Below are positions 1 to 7,854 of a stretch of 57,217 bases of DNA, in pieces. This DNA is from an uncultured Oscillospiraceae bacterium. Lineage in GTDB: Bacteria > Bacillota > Clostridia > Oscillospirales > Acutalibacteraceae. Below the pieces are notes generated by a model that made no database searches, was not told the origin of the DNA, and saw nothing but the letters and a program-made list of their open reading frames with translations. Within the stretch, counting starts at the first letter, position 1, and each line of letters starts with the position of its first letter. A program made the translations under genes and the position numbers. The stretch covers positions 1-57,217 of the forward strand of contig CABULH010000022.1 in the NCBI GenBank assembly GCA_902492455.1, given 5' to 3'.

Positions 1-123
1 CTTTGTTTTAGAGCTGGATTTGTCATTGATGGATTTTATGAAGAATGTTTCAAAACCAACAAAGAAATTCCTATGGTAATGATAGTAAGGCTTAAGAAGG
101 TAAAACGTGATAGCTTAAAATAA
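1..123 (+). CDS. C-terminal fragment of a probable class I SAM-dependent methyltransferase (cut by window edge)
   Basis: The first 40 codons read in frame 1 as the end of a protein and stop at TAA 121-123. The stretch GFVIDGFYEE followed by PMVMIVRLKK resembles the last strand-helix-strand of small class I methyltransferases, where the final beta-strand carries a run of hydrophobic residues before a basic tail. The start and the SAM-binding motifs lie outside the window, so function is only suggested. The local DNA is much more A/T rich than the mobilization genes that follow, as expected for a cargo gene of the element. It could equally be another protein with a similar tail. Confidence 0.5.
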   Translation, partial: LCFRAGFVIDGFYEECFKTNKEIPMVMIVRLKKVKRDSLK

Positions 124-163
124 ATTCAAGTTTGTCGGGTAAATAGCAAACCCAGCCGAGCCA

Positions 164-205
164 GTCAACGGTCAAGATGAACGGCGCATATGCGCAGCCG
201 TTGAC
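164..205. promoter_or_regulatory. Nested inverted repeat upstream of the sigma-like gene
   Basis: GTCAACGG (164-171) pairs with CCGTTGAC (198-205). Inside it lies a perfect 12-base palindrome, GCGCATATGCGC (184-195). It follows the methyltransferase stop and precedes the sigma-like gene. There is no T-tract, so an intrinsic terminator is unlikely; a protein-binding site or leader structure is more plausible. Seen directly; role inferred. Confidence 0.5.
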
Positions 206-294
206 AGCCCCGCCCGCCTTTGCTGGTAGGCAATCAAGGGGCGACAGCAAGAAGTGCCACCGCCCCGCACTATTATTCAGAAAGGGGAATTTCC

Positions 295-717
295 ATGACC
301 GACCAGATAGCCTATCAAGAATATATCCAGCGCAGGTACAACGCCTTTTGCAAGACTGTTATCCGCTGTGCCGCCTTGGACAAGATTTTGAAGCTTAAAC
401 GGCAATGGGAACGGCAAGTTTCCCTTGACTATCTGATGAACGAGAAGTTTGTCCAGTTTGCCGCGTCGGAGCCGGACGAGGAATACCCATTTACCGTCTG
501 CGGTCAGACCGTCCTGCTCTGCAACGCCGCCCTTGCCGACGCGATCTCTGTTTTGCCGGAGCAGACGCGGGAAGAAATCCTGCGCTATTACTTTCTGCGC
601 CAGCCGCAGCGCGTGATCGGCGCGTGTATTGGCCGGTCACGCAGCACAGCGGGGCGGCATATCCAGCTTGCCTTGCAGCGGCTACGCGAAGAAATGGGGG
701 TGAGCCGGTATGAGTAG
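295..717 (+). CDS. RNA polymerase sigma-70-like protein of a conjugative/mobilizable element
   Basis: 140 residues. The start ATG at 295 is preceded by AAAGGGGAA at 281-289; an upstream in-frame ATG (220) lacks a ribosome binding site. The C-terminal half (ISVLPEQTREEILRYYF, then a helix-turn-helix ending in HIQLALQRLREEMG) has the layout of sigma region 4 and matches the sigma-like proteins carried by Tn916-type and related Clostridia elements, the Tn916 ORF7 type. Region 2 is not recognisable, so it may be a regulator rather than a full sigma factor. It overlaps the next gene (ATG at 710), so the two are translationally coupled. The likely role is activating transfer or excision genes of this element. 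Confidence 0.75.
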   Translation: MTDQIAYQEYIQRRYNAFCKTVIRCAALDKILKLKRQWERQVSLDYLMNEKFVQFAASEPDEEYPFTVCGQTVLLCNAALADAISVLPEQTREEILRYYFLRQPQRVIGACIGRSRSTAGRHIQLALQRLREEMGVSRYE

Positions 718-922
718 ACTTCTCCCCTATGAAACAATCCTCAAAGCCCGTGAGGGCGACCCAGAAGCCGTGAACGCTGTCCTGCTCCACTACGCCGGAT
801 ATATCCGCTATTTCTCAAAAGTGAACGGGCAGGTCAACGCCGAGGTGGAGGACTATGTAAAGCAGCGGTTAATTGACTGTCAATTCAAGTTCCGGCTTGA
901 CGAACCACCGGACAAGTCATAA
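710..922 (+). CDS. Small helix-turn-helix protein of the element (Tn916 ORF8-like)
   Basis: 70 residues. It begins MSRLLPYETILKAREGD and ends with a conserved DYVKQRLIDCQFKF stretch. This is the pattern of the small HTH domain proteins (HTH_16-type) that accompany the sigma-like gene in Clostridia mobile elements. The ATG at 710 lies inside the end of the preceding gene, eight bases before the end of its stop codon, so translation is probably coupled. A strong terminator-like hairpin follows at 957-992. It is probably a DNA-binding partner of the upstream sigma-like protein; no direct evidence of target. Confidence 0.7.
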   Translation: MSRLLPYETILKAREGDPEAVNAVLLHYAGYIRYFSKVNGQVNAEVEDYVKQRLIDCQFKFRLDEPPDKS

Positions 923-956
923 AAACTGAATACCAGCCGCCACCGACGCGGCCAGC

Positions 957-992
957 GAAAGCAGTAAGTCTTGAAAAAGATTTACTGCTTTT
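957..992 (+). terminator. Rho-independent terminator after the sigma-like/HTH pair
   Basis: AAAGCAGTAA pairs with TTTACTGCTT around a loop of about 13 bases and is followed by a run of seven T. It ends the two-gene regulatory unit. From here to 1419 there is no convincing gene; the stretch contains the candidate oriT below. Confidence 0.8.
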
Positions 993-1349
993 TTTGTTGT
1001 CCGGCTCCGCTCCCGGCCATTTTGCCCCCTGCCGGTTGTAGTAGTAAGCGAGGAGGGAATTTTTCTGCCCTGGTGTTTGGCATTTGGAGCATTTACCCGT
1101 AGTAGAGGGCAAAGAGAAAGGATTTCTCCAACACCGGGTAGAAACCACTGCGTCCGGTGTCATTTTAGCGAAAGCGGGCAGGAATGCCCTTTACAGGATT
1201 AGTAGTAGCAGAAAAAGAGAAACAAACTTTTGTGGTTGCAGTTTTCCAAAAAAGTGGCGGACGGAAGTGAGAGAAAGTTTGCAGTCACGGAGAGCAAGTT
1301 TCTACCACGGTGCCAAAATCCGCAATTCTGCAGTTTTGCCCCTCGCGGG

Positions 1350-1395
1350 AAACTTGTTGGGGAGTGCCTTCCCCAAACCCTGCTCATGCGCCCTT
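1350..1395. other. Candidate origin of transfer (oriT) upstream of mobC
   Basis: A hairpin (TTGGGGA near 1357-1363 pairing with TTCCCCAA 1369-1376) is followed directly by ACCCTGC (1377-1383). That resembles the MOBP nick consensus, (A/T)TCCTG|C. Slightly downstream TGCGCCCT (1387-1394) matches the core of the RSF1010-type nick region. The site lies 25-70 bases upstream of mobC and the relaxase, where oriT usually lies. The hairpin is seen directly; the nick assignment is inference and the two motifs are alternatives. Confidence 0.45.
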
Positions 1396-1419
1396 ACGGG
1401 CGAGAAAGGAGGTCACACC

Positions 1420-1818
1420 ATGCGAAAGAAATACAACACGCCCCACCGCAGCCGCGTTGTGAAAACCCGGCTGTCCGAAGATGAGTATGCCGACTTCACA
1501 GCGCGGCTTGCGCCCTATGGTATCAGCCAGTCCGAATTTCTCCGGCAGGCGATACGGCGCACCACCATACGCCCCGTTATCCATGTGTCGGCGGTCAATG
1601 ACGAACTGCTCTCCGCTGTCGGGAAGCTGACCGCCGAGTACGGCAGGATCGGCGGCAACCTCAATCAGATTGCCCGGTATCTGAACGAATACGGCGTACC
1701 CTACAACACCCTTTCCGGCGAGGTACGCGCCGCCATATCCGACCTTGCCGTCCTCAAGTATGAAGTCCTCAAGAAAGTAGGTGACGCGGTTGGCAACACT
1801 CAAGCATATCAACTCTAA
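1420..1818 (+). CDS. mobC: Relaxosome accessory protein, MobC family
   Basis: 132 residues. The ATG at 1420 has GAAAGGAGG at 1403-1411; the longer open frame upstream is non-coding. An N-terminal basic ribbon-helix-helix segment (VVKTRLSEDEYADFTARLA, then SQSEFLRQAIRR) is followed by the MobC signature GGNLNQIARYLNEYG and a C-terminal helix. MobC proteins bind oriT and help the relaxase open the strands at nic. The gene overlaps the relaxase gene, which starts at 1781, so both are made from one transcript. The candidate oriT lies immediately upstream. Confidence 0.88.
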   Translation: MRKKYNTPHRSRVVKTRLSEDEYADFTARLAPYGISQSEFLRQAIRRTTIRPVIHVSAVNDELLSAVGKLTAEYGRIGGNLNQIARYLNEYGVPYNTLSGEVRAAISDLAVLKYEVLKKVGDAVGNTQAYQL

Positions 1819-3415
1819 AAACGCCGACTACGGAGCCGCCGAACAATACCTGCTTTTTGAGCATGACGAGTTTACCATGAAGCCCGTCCTTGATGAAACC
1901 GGCAGGCTTATCCCCCGCGAGGACTACCGGCTGTCCACGCTGAACTGCGGCGGGGAGGATTTTGCCGTTGCCTGTATGCGGGCAAATCTCCGCTATGGGA
2001 AGAACCAGCGGCGGGAAGATGTGAAAAGCCACCACTATATCATCAGCTTTGACCCACGGGACGGCCCGGACAACGGCTTGACCGTAGACCGGGCGCAGGA
2101 ATTGGGCGAGAGGTTTTGCGCCGAGCATTTCCCCGGCCACCAAGCCCTTGTATGCACCCACCCGGACGGGCATAACCACAGCGGCAATATCCATGTGCAT
2201 ATCGTCATTAACAGCCTGCGGATTGAGGAAGTGCCGTTCCTGCCCTACATGGACAGGCCAGCCGACACGAAAGCCGGTTGCAAGCACCGCTGTACCGACG
2301 CGGCCTTGCGCTACTTCAAGTCCGAAGTCATGGAGATGTGCCACCGGGAGGGGCTTTACCAAATCGACCTCTTGAACGGCAGCAAGGAACGGATAACCGA
2401 ACGGGAATACTGGGCGGCAAAGAAAGGGCAGCTTGCCCTTGATAAAGAGAACGCCGCCAGAGAAGCCACCGGACAGCCGACCAAGCCCACCAAGTTTGAA
2501 ACGGACAAGGCGAAGCTGCGCCGGACGATACGGCAGGCACTTTCCCAAGCTGGCAGCTTTGACGAGTTTTCTTCCCTTTTGCTGCGGGAGGGTGTGACCG
2601 TCAAGGAGAGCCGGGGGCGGCTTTCCTACCTCACGCCGGACAGGACAAAGCCAATTACCGCCCGGAAGCTGGGCGACGATTTTGACCGCGCCGCTGTCTT
2701 TGCCGTTTTAGAGCAAAACGCCGCCAGAGCAGCCGAAGCGCCAGCCAGATCCCCCGATCCCCCACGCACCATAAAAGACCGCTTGCAGGTTGCCAGAGCC
2801 GAGATAGCCGCCCCGAAACAGGACGGAGTGCAGCGGCTTGTGGACATTGAGCAGAAAATGGCCGAGGGCAAAGGCCGGGGCTATGAACGCTGGGCGAAGA
2901 TACACAATCTGAAGCAGGCCGCCAAAACGCTGTCCGTCTACCAGCAATACGGCTTTACTTCCCCGGAGCAGTTAGAAGCCGCCGTTGACACCGCCTATCA
3001 GAAAATGCGCCAGACCAGCGGCGAACTGAAAGCACTGGAAACGAAGCTGCAAGGGAAAAAGAAGTTGCAGCGGCAGGTGTTGGCCTACGCCCAGACCAAG
3101 GCCGCCCGCGACGGGCTGCGGGCACAGAAATCCGAGAAAGCCCGCGCCGCATACCGGCAGGCCCATGAGAGCGATTTTATCATAGCCGACGCAGCAGCCC
3201 GGTATTTCAAGGCGCATGGCATTACCAAGCTGCCCGCCCGGAAAGCGTTGCAGGCCGAGATCGAGCAGCTTATCTCCGAGAAAGACGGCCTGTATAACAC
3301 CTATCACGAACAGAAACAGCGGTTCAAGGAGTTGCAGACCGTCAAGCGGAACATCGACCAGATTTTGCGCCGGGACGAGCCGCACCGCAGAAAGGAGCAG
3401 AGCCATGAGCGATAA
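1781..3415 (+). CDS. Relaxase/mobilization nuclease (MOBP-like)
   Basis: 544 residues, GTG start at 1781 overlapping mobC. The N-terminal ~200 residues are the nuclease. The metal-binding motif is at residues 127-144 (HPDGHNHSGNIHVHIVIN), giving the clustered histidines and asparagine that hold the divalent cation. An upstream YGKNQRREDVKSHHYIISF region carries conserved residues, including the tyrosine at 86, a possible candidate for the strand-transfer residue. The C-terminal half is long, charged and helical (coiled coil), as in many Gram-positive relaxases. The protein would nick oriT and pilot the single strand into a host-supplied conjugation channel; no channel genes are seen here, so the element is mobilizable rather than self-transmissible as far as this window shows. 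Confidence 0.88.
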   Translation: MTRLATLKHINSKNADYGAAEQYLLFEHDEFTMKPVLDETGRLIPREDYRLSTLNCGGEDFAVACMRANLRYGKNQRREDVKSHHYIISFDPRDGPDNGLTVDRAQELGERFCAEHFPGHQALVCTHPDGHNHSGNIHVHIVINSLRIEEVPFLPYMDRPADTKAGCKHRCTDAALRYFKSEVMEMCHREGLYQIDLLNGSKERITEREYWAAKKGQLALDKENAAREATGQPTKPTKFETDKAKLRRTIRQALSQAGSFDEFSSLLLREGVTVKESRGRLSYLTPDRTKPITARKLGDDFDRAAVFAVLEQNAARAAEAPARSPDPPRTIKDRLQVARAEIAAPKQDGVQRLVDIEQKMAEGKGRGYERWAKIHNLKQAAKTLSVYQQYGFTSPEQLEAAVDTAYQKMRQTSGELKALETKLQGKKKLQRQVLAYAQTKAARDGLRAQKSEKARAAYRQAHESDFIIADAAARYFKAHGITKLPARKALQAEIEQLISEKDGLYNTYHEQKQRFKELQTVKRNIDQILRRDEPHRRKEQSHER

Positions 3416-3791
3416 CCTGCCCCACATGGACTACCGCCAGCACCGGCGGGCGCGGCGGCTGGTACATGAGTGCTGTAACTACGATGAGGGGAACTGCCTG
3501 CTATTGGACGACGGGGAGCCTTGCGTGTGCGTCCAGAGCATTTCCTTTTCCCTCATGTGCCACTGGTTCCGTGTGGCTGTCCTGCCCCTTGACGGGGAGC
3601 TGGCCGCAGCCCTCTTGTGCCGGGGAAGCCGGAAACGGTGTGCCGTCTGCGGGGCGGCCTTTGTCCCCAAATCCAACCGGGGAAAATACTGCCCCGACTG
3701 CGCCGGGCGCATGAAGAAAATCAAAGCCGCCGAGAGAAAGCGGAAACAAAGGCAGAGATGTCACGCTTTAGAGCCTTTCAAACCCGCATAA
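3405..3791 (+). CDS. Cysteine-rich VLP domain protein
   Basis: 128 residues. The ATG at 3405 has AAAGGAG a few bases upstream and overlaps the relaxase end by 11 bases. It begins MSDNLPHMDYRQHRRARRLV, followed by many cysteines (CCNYDEGNC, then EPCVCVQ). It ends with a zinc-ribbon-like pair (CAVCGAAF, YCPDCA) and a very basic tail (KKIKAAERKRKQRQR). This is the family annotated as cysteine-rich VLP proteins, always found beside the relaxase in Clostridia elements. The basic tail and zinc knuckles suggest nucleic acid binding. No biochemical role is established, so only the family call is firm. Confidence 0.8.
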   Translation: MSDNLPHMDYRQHRRARRLVHECCNYDEGNCLLLDDGEPCVCVQSISFSLMCHWFRVAVLPLDGELAAALLCRGSRKRCAVCGAAFVPKSNRGKYCPDCAGRMKKIKAAERKRKQRQRCHALEPFKPA

Positions 3792-3863
3792 ATCAAGGCT
3801 TTTTTCGTGGGTGTCAAAGGGTACGCGATACATTTATCCTTTTCCCCCGGAAACGGCGTTTTA

Positions 3864-4658
3864 ATGCGTGACAATACGCCAAAATCAACCCGAACACAGG
3901 GAGGTGATCCTATCGCTGATTATATCAGGGCAGACACGCGGCTGCCCGCCTATCTGCCGTATCCCCGTTTCCTGCTGAAAATGGAGATTTCACAGACCGC
4001 CAAGCTGCTGTATTCGCTGCTGTTAGACCGTTCCACCCTCTCCCAGAAAAACAAGTGGCTGGACGACGAGGGCAGGATTTATATTATCTATCCCATCGCG
4101 GAGATAGCAGAAATACTGGATAAAGGCAGCACCACCATCAAGGGGGCGCTTAATGAACTGGACACGGCGGGGCTGTTGGAACGGGAACGGGGCGGCTTCT
4201 CCGCACCGAACCGGCTTTATGTCAAAGTACCGCCAGTGCCACAGGTACAGTTTTCAGACCAACTGATGGCCGGAAGTCCGCCCCTCATAGAGCCGGAAAA
4301 CCGTCCTACTGATGGTCAGAAAACCGACCTTATGATGGTCGGAAAACCGTCCCCTAACCAAACTACTATAAACAACCTTACAGAGAGCCAAACAAAGGGA
4401 GTGAGTGGGGGGCCGTCCGCGCCCTATGGCCGATATGGAAATATTTTTCTGTCACAGACCGAATACGACGAGTTGCAGGCAGAGTACCCTGACAGGCTGG
4501 AACGGTTCATCGAGGAAATGAGCCGCTACCTTGCCGCCAACGGGAAAAGCTACCAGAACTATGCCGCCGCCCTGCGGATATGGGCGGGGAACGACAAAAA
4601 GGAAGCCCCTAAAAAGGGCATACCAGACTACTCATGCAAGGAGGGCGAGAGTTTATGA
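3864..4658 (+). CDS. Replication initiator protein A (RepA_N-like)
   Basis: 264 residues. The N-terminal RepA_N-type domain (RLPAYLPYPRFLLKMEISQTAKLLYSLLLDR) is followed by a winged-helix segment (AEIAEILDKGSTTIKGALNELDTAGLLERE). The start is uncertain: ATG 3864 has only a weak ribosome binding site, while a very strong GGAGGTGATCC lies at 3900-3910 without an obvious ATG after it. Such proteins initiate replication of plasmids and of excised elements, giving short autonomous maintenance. The stop overlaps the next gene by four bases (ATGA at 4655), so RepA and the DnaC-like loader are coupled, as a rep/loader pair would be. Confidence 0.78.
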   Translation: MRDNTPKSTRTQGGDPIADYIRADTRLPAYLPYPRFLLKMEISQTAKLLYSLLLDRSTLSQKNKWLDDEGRIYIIYPIAEIAEILDKGSTTIKGALNELDTAGLLERERGGFSAPNRLYVKVPPVPQVQFSDQLMAGSPPLIEPENRPTDGQKTDLMMVGKPSPNQTTINNLTESQTKGVSGGPSAPYGRYGNIFLSQTEYDELQAEYPDRLERFIEEMSRYLAANGKSYQNYAAALRIWAGNDKKEAPKKGIPDYSCKEGESL

Positions 4659-5497
4659 AGAATGAAATCAACGCGGTTTTGGAGAATATGACGACCACCA
4701 TCCCGGAGCCGGAGGACTACACCGGCGAGGACGGTTTACTGTACTGCGGCAAGTGCCGCAAGCCGAAAGAAGCCTATTTTGCGCCGGATAAGGCCGCTAT
4801 CTTCGGGCGCGACCGCCACCCGGCAGAGTGCGACTGCCAGAGAACCGCCCGCGAGGAACGGGAAGCCGCCGAAAAGCGGCGCAGACACCTTGACACCGTG
4901 GAAGAACTGAAACGCCGGGGCTTTACCGACCCCACCATGCGGGACTGGACTTTCGAGAACGACAACGGCAGGAACCCGCAGACCGGGCTTGCCCGCCGGT
5001 ATGTGGAGCATTGGGAAGATATGCGGACAGACAATATCGGCTGCCTGTTCTGGGGCGGCGTAGGCACCGGCAAAAGCTACCTTGCAGGCTGTATCGCAAA
5101 CGCCCTCATGGAGAAAGAAATCCCCGTCCGCATGACGAACTTTGCTCTTATCCTCAATGACCTTGCCGCCAGCTTTGAGGGGCGCAACGAGTACATTTCC
5201 CGCCTTTGTCGTTATCCGCTGCTGATCCTTGACGACTTCGGCATGGAACGCGGGACGGAATACGGGCTGGAACAGGTGTTCAATGTGATTGACAGCCGTT
5301 ACCGCAGCGGCAAGCCGCTGATCGTCACGACCAACCTTACGCTGGACGACCTGCACAACCCGGAGGACACCGCCCATTCCCGGATTTATGACCGCCTGCT
5401 TTCCATGTGCGTCCCGGTACGCTTTACCGGCGACAACTTCCGGCAGGAAACCGCCAAGCGGAAAATGGAGAGCATGAAGAAACTGATTACCGACTGA
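4655..5497 (+). CDS. DnaC/IstB-like helicase-loader ATPase
   Basis: 280 residues; start ATG 4655 after AAGGAGGGCGAGAG, coupled to repA. The N-terminal part has a zinc-finger-like set of cysteines (C31, C34, C59, C61). The AAA+ domain shows Walker A GGVGTGKS at residues 134-141 and Walker B LLILDDFG at 189-196, plus the sensor region PLIVTTNL. This is the DnaC/IstB-type loader fold. Next to a RepA_N initiator it most likely loads the host replicative helicase at the element's origin. An IstB role in transposition is less likely, because no IstA transposase is present. Confidence 0.85.
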   Translation: MKNEINAVLENMTTTIPEPEDYTGEDGLLYCGKCRKPKEAYFAPDKAAIFGRDRHPAECDCQRTAREEREAAEKRRRHLDTVEELKRRGFTDPTMRDWTFENDNGRNPQTGLARRYVEHWEDMRTDNIGCLFWGGVGTGKSYLAGCIANALMEKEIPVRMTNFALILNDLAASFEGRNEYISRLCRYPLLILDDFGMERGTEYGLEQVFNVIDSRYRSGKPLIVTTNLTLDDLHNPEDTAHSRIYDRLLSMCVPVRFTGDNFRQETAKRKMESMKKLITD

Positions 5498-5511
5498 AAG
5501 GAGTATTGCCT

Positions 5512-5706
5512 ATGGCAGATAACAAGCAGCACGACACCCGCACCACCCGCCGCCCTGACTGTGTGACGGAAATCCGCATGGGCAATTCCGTCCTTGTCGT
5601 GTCCGGCTATTTCAAGAAAGACACCACGACCACCGCCGCCGACAAAATGGCGCGGGTACTGGAAGCGGAAGCCGCTGCTACACAGGAGCCGACTTATCCG
5701 GCGTGA
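5512..5706 (+). CDS. tnpW: Transposon-encoded protein TnpW
   Basis: 64 residues. ATG at 5512 follows GAAAGGAGTATTGCCT. The sequence (RRPDCVTEIRMGNSVLVVSGYF near the middle, then TTTAADKMARVLEAE) matches the small TnpW proteins found next to replication and recombination genes in Tn4451-like and related Clostridia elements. The function is unknown. It lies 14 bases after the DnaC-like gene and is the last gene of the mobilization/replication transcript. Confidence 0.8.
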   Translation: MADNKQHDTRTTRRPDCVTEIRMGNSVLVVSGYFKKDTTTTAADKMARVLEAEAAATQEPTYPA

Positions 5707-5770
5707 ACCGGGGCATGGAAAAGCGGCCATGCCAGGGAGCATGACCGCTGGAACGAAAATCGGAAGTGCT

Positions 5771-5971
5771 TTAGCAATTCTTAATCTCATTCTCTATAAA
5801 ATAATTTGCAATTTCAAAGGCTTTTATTCTTCTCTTTGCCAATGTGATTTGTGATTTATAACGCTCGGAATTATCCTTTGATTCAAATGTTTTTACTGTT
5901 TCTCTTAGCTTGTGCAGAGTTGAATCAATTTGCCTTTTGGCCGCGGTTAATTCATCTATTGTATACTTCAT
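5771..5971 (-). CDS. 66-residue conserved element protein, divergent from the recombinase
   Basis: The start ATG (5969-5971) has GGAGAAAAC directly upstream on the minus strand; the longer open frame has no such site. The product (MKYTIDELTAAKRQIDS, then KSQITLAKRRIKAFEIANYF) is all-helical, basic in its second half and has no cysteines. Similar short helical proteins sit beside the large serine recombinase in related elements. It may be an excision or recombination-direction factor or an antirepressor, but this is inference from position. Its promoter shares a CCGTGG-TAnAnT motif with the tnpX promoter (see findings). Confidence 0.7.
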   Translation of the reverse strand: MKYTIDELTAAKRQIDSTLHKLRETVKTFESKDNSERYKSQITLAKRRIKAFEIANYFIENEIKNC

Positions 5972-6009
5972 GTTTTCTCCTTTAACTTCTGATTTTTTTG
6001 TTAAATCAG

Positions 6010-6023
6010 AGTATACCACGGAG
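6010..6023 (-). promoter_or_regulatory. -10 region of the 66-residue gene with an adjacent CCGTGG motif
   Basis: On the minus strand the sequence reads CCGTGG-TATACT, with the -10 at 6010-6015 and CCGTGG at 6016-6021. No good -35 hexamer is seen 16-18 bases further. The same CCGTGG-TAnAnT arrangement occurs at the divergent tnpX promoter. Confidence 0.5.
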
Positions 6024-6137
6024 TTATGAACTTTTCTACTGCAAATATGGGACGACAACCCATACCATAAAAATCGGAAAATTGAAAAGCTGTAAAGAAG
6101 CAAATTTAACGCTTTTGCCGCTGTACAGCCCCCGCCG

Positions 6138-6163
6138 TTCCGTGGTACAATGAAACCACGGAA
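6138..6163 (+). promoter_or_regulatory. Inverted repeat over the probable tnpX promoter
   Basis: TTCCGTGGT (6138-6146) and ACCACGGAA (6155-6163) form a perfect 9-base inverted repeat. The -10 hexamer TACAAT (6146-6151) overlaps the spacer, and a poor -35 (TGTACA, 6122-6127) lies 18 bases upstream. The layout suggests an operator that controls recombinase expression. Sequence seen; regulation inferred. Confidence 0.55.
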
Positions 6164-6196
6164 TAGTGGGGCTGGCTGTCGGAAACGGAGGATTTT

Positions 6197-7813
6197 ATGT
6201 TAAGACAAGCCACCCAAAACCTCATTACCGCCCTTTATCCGAGATTGTCCCACGAGGATGAATTGCAAGGCGAGAGTAATTCCATATCGAACCAAAAAAG
6301 GATACTCGAAACCTACGCAAAACAGAACGGCTTTACCAATCTGCGCTGGTACACCGACGACGGTTTTTCCGGCGCGAACTTCCAGCGGCCCGGATTTCAA
6401 GCCATGCTTGCGGACATTGAAGCCGGGAAAGTGGGTACGGTCATCGTCAAGGACATGAGCCGGTTAGGGCGAAACTACTTGCAGGTAGGGTTTTACACGG
6501 AAATGCTGTTCCCTCAAAAGGGTGTGCGTTTTATCGCTGTCAACGATAATGTGGACAGTGCCAGCGAGGGCATGGACAACGATTTTACCCCGCTGCGAAA
6601 TCTGTTCAATGAATGGCTGGTGAGAGATACGAGCAAGAAAATCAAGGCAGTGAAAAAGTCAAAAGGCATGAGCGGCAAGCCTGTTACCAGCAAGCCGGTT
6701 TACGGCTATGTGATGGACGAGGACGAGAATTTTATTATAGACGAGGAAGCCGCCCCGGTGGTGCAGCAGATTTACCAGCTTTGCCTTGCCGGGAACGGCC
6801 CGACCAAGATTGCCCGTATGCTGACGGAGCAGCAAATCCCCACGCCGGGGACGCTGGAATATCAGCGGACAGGCAGCACCCGCCGTTATCACCCAGGCTA
6901 TGAGTGCAAATGGGCGACCAACACCGTCGTTCATATCCTCGAAAACCGAGAGTACACCGGATGTCTGGTGAACTTCAAAACGGAAAAGCCTTCTTATAAG
7001 GTCAAGCACAGCATAGAGAACCCCGTCGAGAAGCAGGCCATTTTCGAGAACCACCATGAGCCGATCATCGACAAGGAAACATGGGAACGGGTGCAGGAGT
7101 TACGCAAACAGCGCAAACGCCCGAACCGCTACGATGAAGTGGGGCTGTTCTCCGGGATTTTGTTCTGCGCCGACTGCGGCCATGTGCTGTATCAGCAGCG
7201 GTATCAGAACAAAGACCGCAAACAGGACTGCTACATCTGCGGCAGCTACAAGAAGCGCACCCGCAACTGTACGGCGCACTTTATCCGCACCGATCTGTTG
7301 ACCGCTGGTGTCCTGGCAAATCTCCGGCAAGTGACCGAATACGCAGCCAAGCATGAGAGCCGGTTTGTGAAACTACTTGTCCAGCAGAACGAGATCGGCG
7401 GCAAGCGAAAGACCGCCGCAGCCATCAAGCAGCTTGAACAGGCGCAGGAACGCATTTCTGAAATCAGCCGCATTATCAAGCGGCTGTATGAGGACAATGT
7501 AAACGGCAAAATCAGCGATGAGCGTTTCATGGAACTGTCGGCTGACTACGAAGCCGAGCAAGCGGAGCTGAAAAAGAGAGCCGCCGCCCTGCAAGCCGAA
7601 CTGGACAAGTCACAGGCAGCTACCGTCAACGCCGAGAAATTTATGGGCATTGTCCGCAAGCACCTTGCCTTTGAAGAACTGACCCCCACTCTCTTGCGGG
7701 AAATGATCGAGAAAATTGTGGTGCATGAGTGCAGCTATGATGAGAACGGCACCCGCAGGCAGGACATTGAGATTTATTACAGCTTTGTCGGCAAGATTGA
7801 CTTGCCCGAATAA
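6197..7813 (+). CDS. tnpX: Large serine recombinase, TnpX/Tn4451 type
   Basis: 538 residues; ATG 6197 has GGAGGA at 6187-6192. The resolvase-type catalytic domain begins ALYPRLSHEDE, with Ser17 as the probable nucleophile, followed by ESNSISNQK and the conserved RLGRNYLQVGFY arginine region. A recombinase domain follows (PVVQQIYQLCLAGNGPTKIA), then a zinc ribbon (CADCGHVLY paired with CYICGSY) and a long coiled coil (about residues 385-470). These enzymes excise and insert elements through a two-base crossover, GA in characterised TnpX cases. This gene is the last in the element and lies next to the right junction, as tnpX does in Tn4451. Confidence 0.9.
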   Translation: MLRQATQNLITALYPRLSHEDELQGESNSISNQKRILETYAKQNGFTNLRWYTDDGFSGANFQRPGFQAMLADIEAGKVGTVIVKDMSRLGRNYLQVGFYTEMLFPQKGVRFIAVNDNVDSASEGMDNDFTPLRNLFNEWLVRDTSKKIKAVKKSKGMSGKPVTSKPVYGYVMDEDENFIIDEEAAPVVQQIYQLCLAGNGPTKIARMLTEQQIPTPGTLEYQRTGSTRRYHPGYECKWATNTVVHILENREYTGCLVNFKTEKPSYKVKHSIENPVEKQAIFENHHEPIIDKETWERVQELRKQRKRPNRYDEVGLFSGILFCADCGHVLYQQRYQNKDRKQDCYICGSYKKRTRNCTAHFIRTDLLTAGVLANLRQVTEYAAKHESRFVKLLVQQNEIGGKRKTAAAIKQLEQAQERISEISRIIKRLYEDNVNGKISDERFMELSADYEAEQAELKKRAAALQAELDKSQAATVNAEKFMGIVRKHLAFEELTPTLLREMIEKIVVHECSYDENGTRRQDIEIYYSFVGKIDLPE

Positions 7814-7821
7814 CCGCCCGA

Positions 7822-7854
7822 CCTATCCGACACAATGGCCAAGTGTCGGATAGG
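7822..7854 (+). terminator. Hairpin after the recombinase gene
   Basis: CCTATCCGACAC pairs perfectly with GTGTCGGATAGG across a 9-base loop. A T-run (TTTTTT) comes only about 12 bases later, so termination may be inefficient. It lies just inside the right end of the element. Confidence 0.7.

Noticed and set aside
1084..1419. Upstream extension of the mobC frame
   Set aside because: The ATG at 1420 has a strong GAAAGGAGG; the upstream part has no family similarity and contains the candidate oriT.
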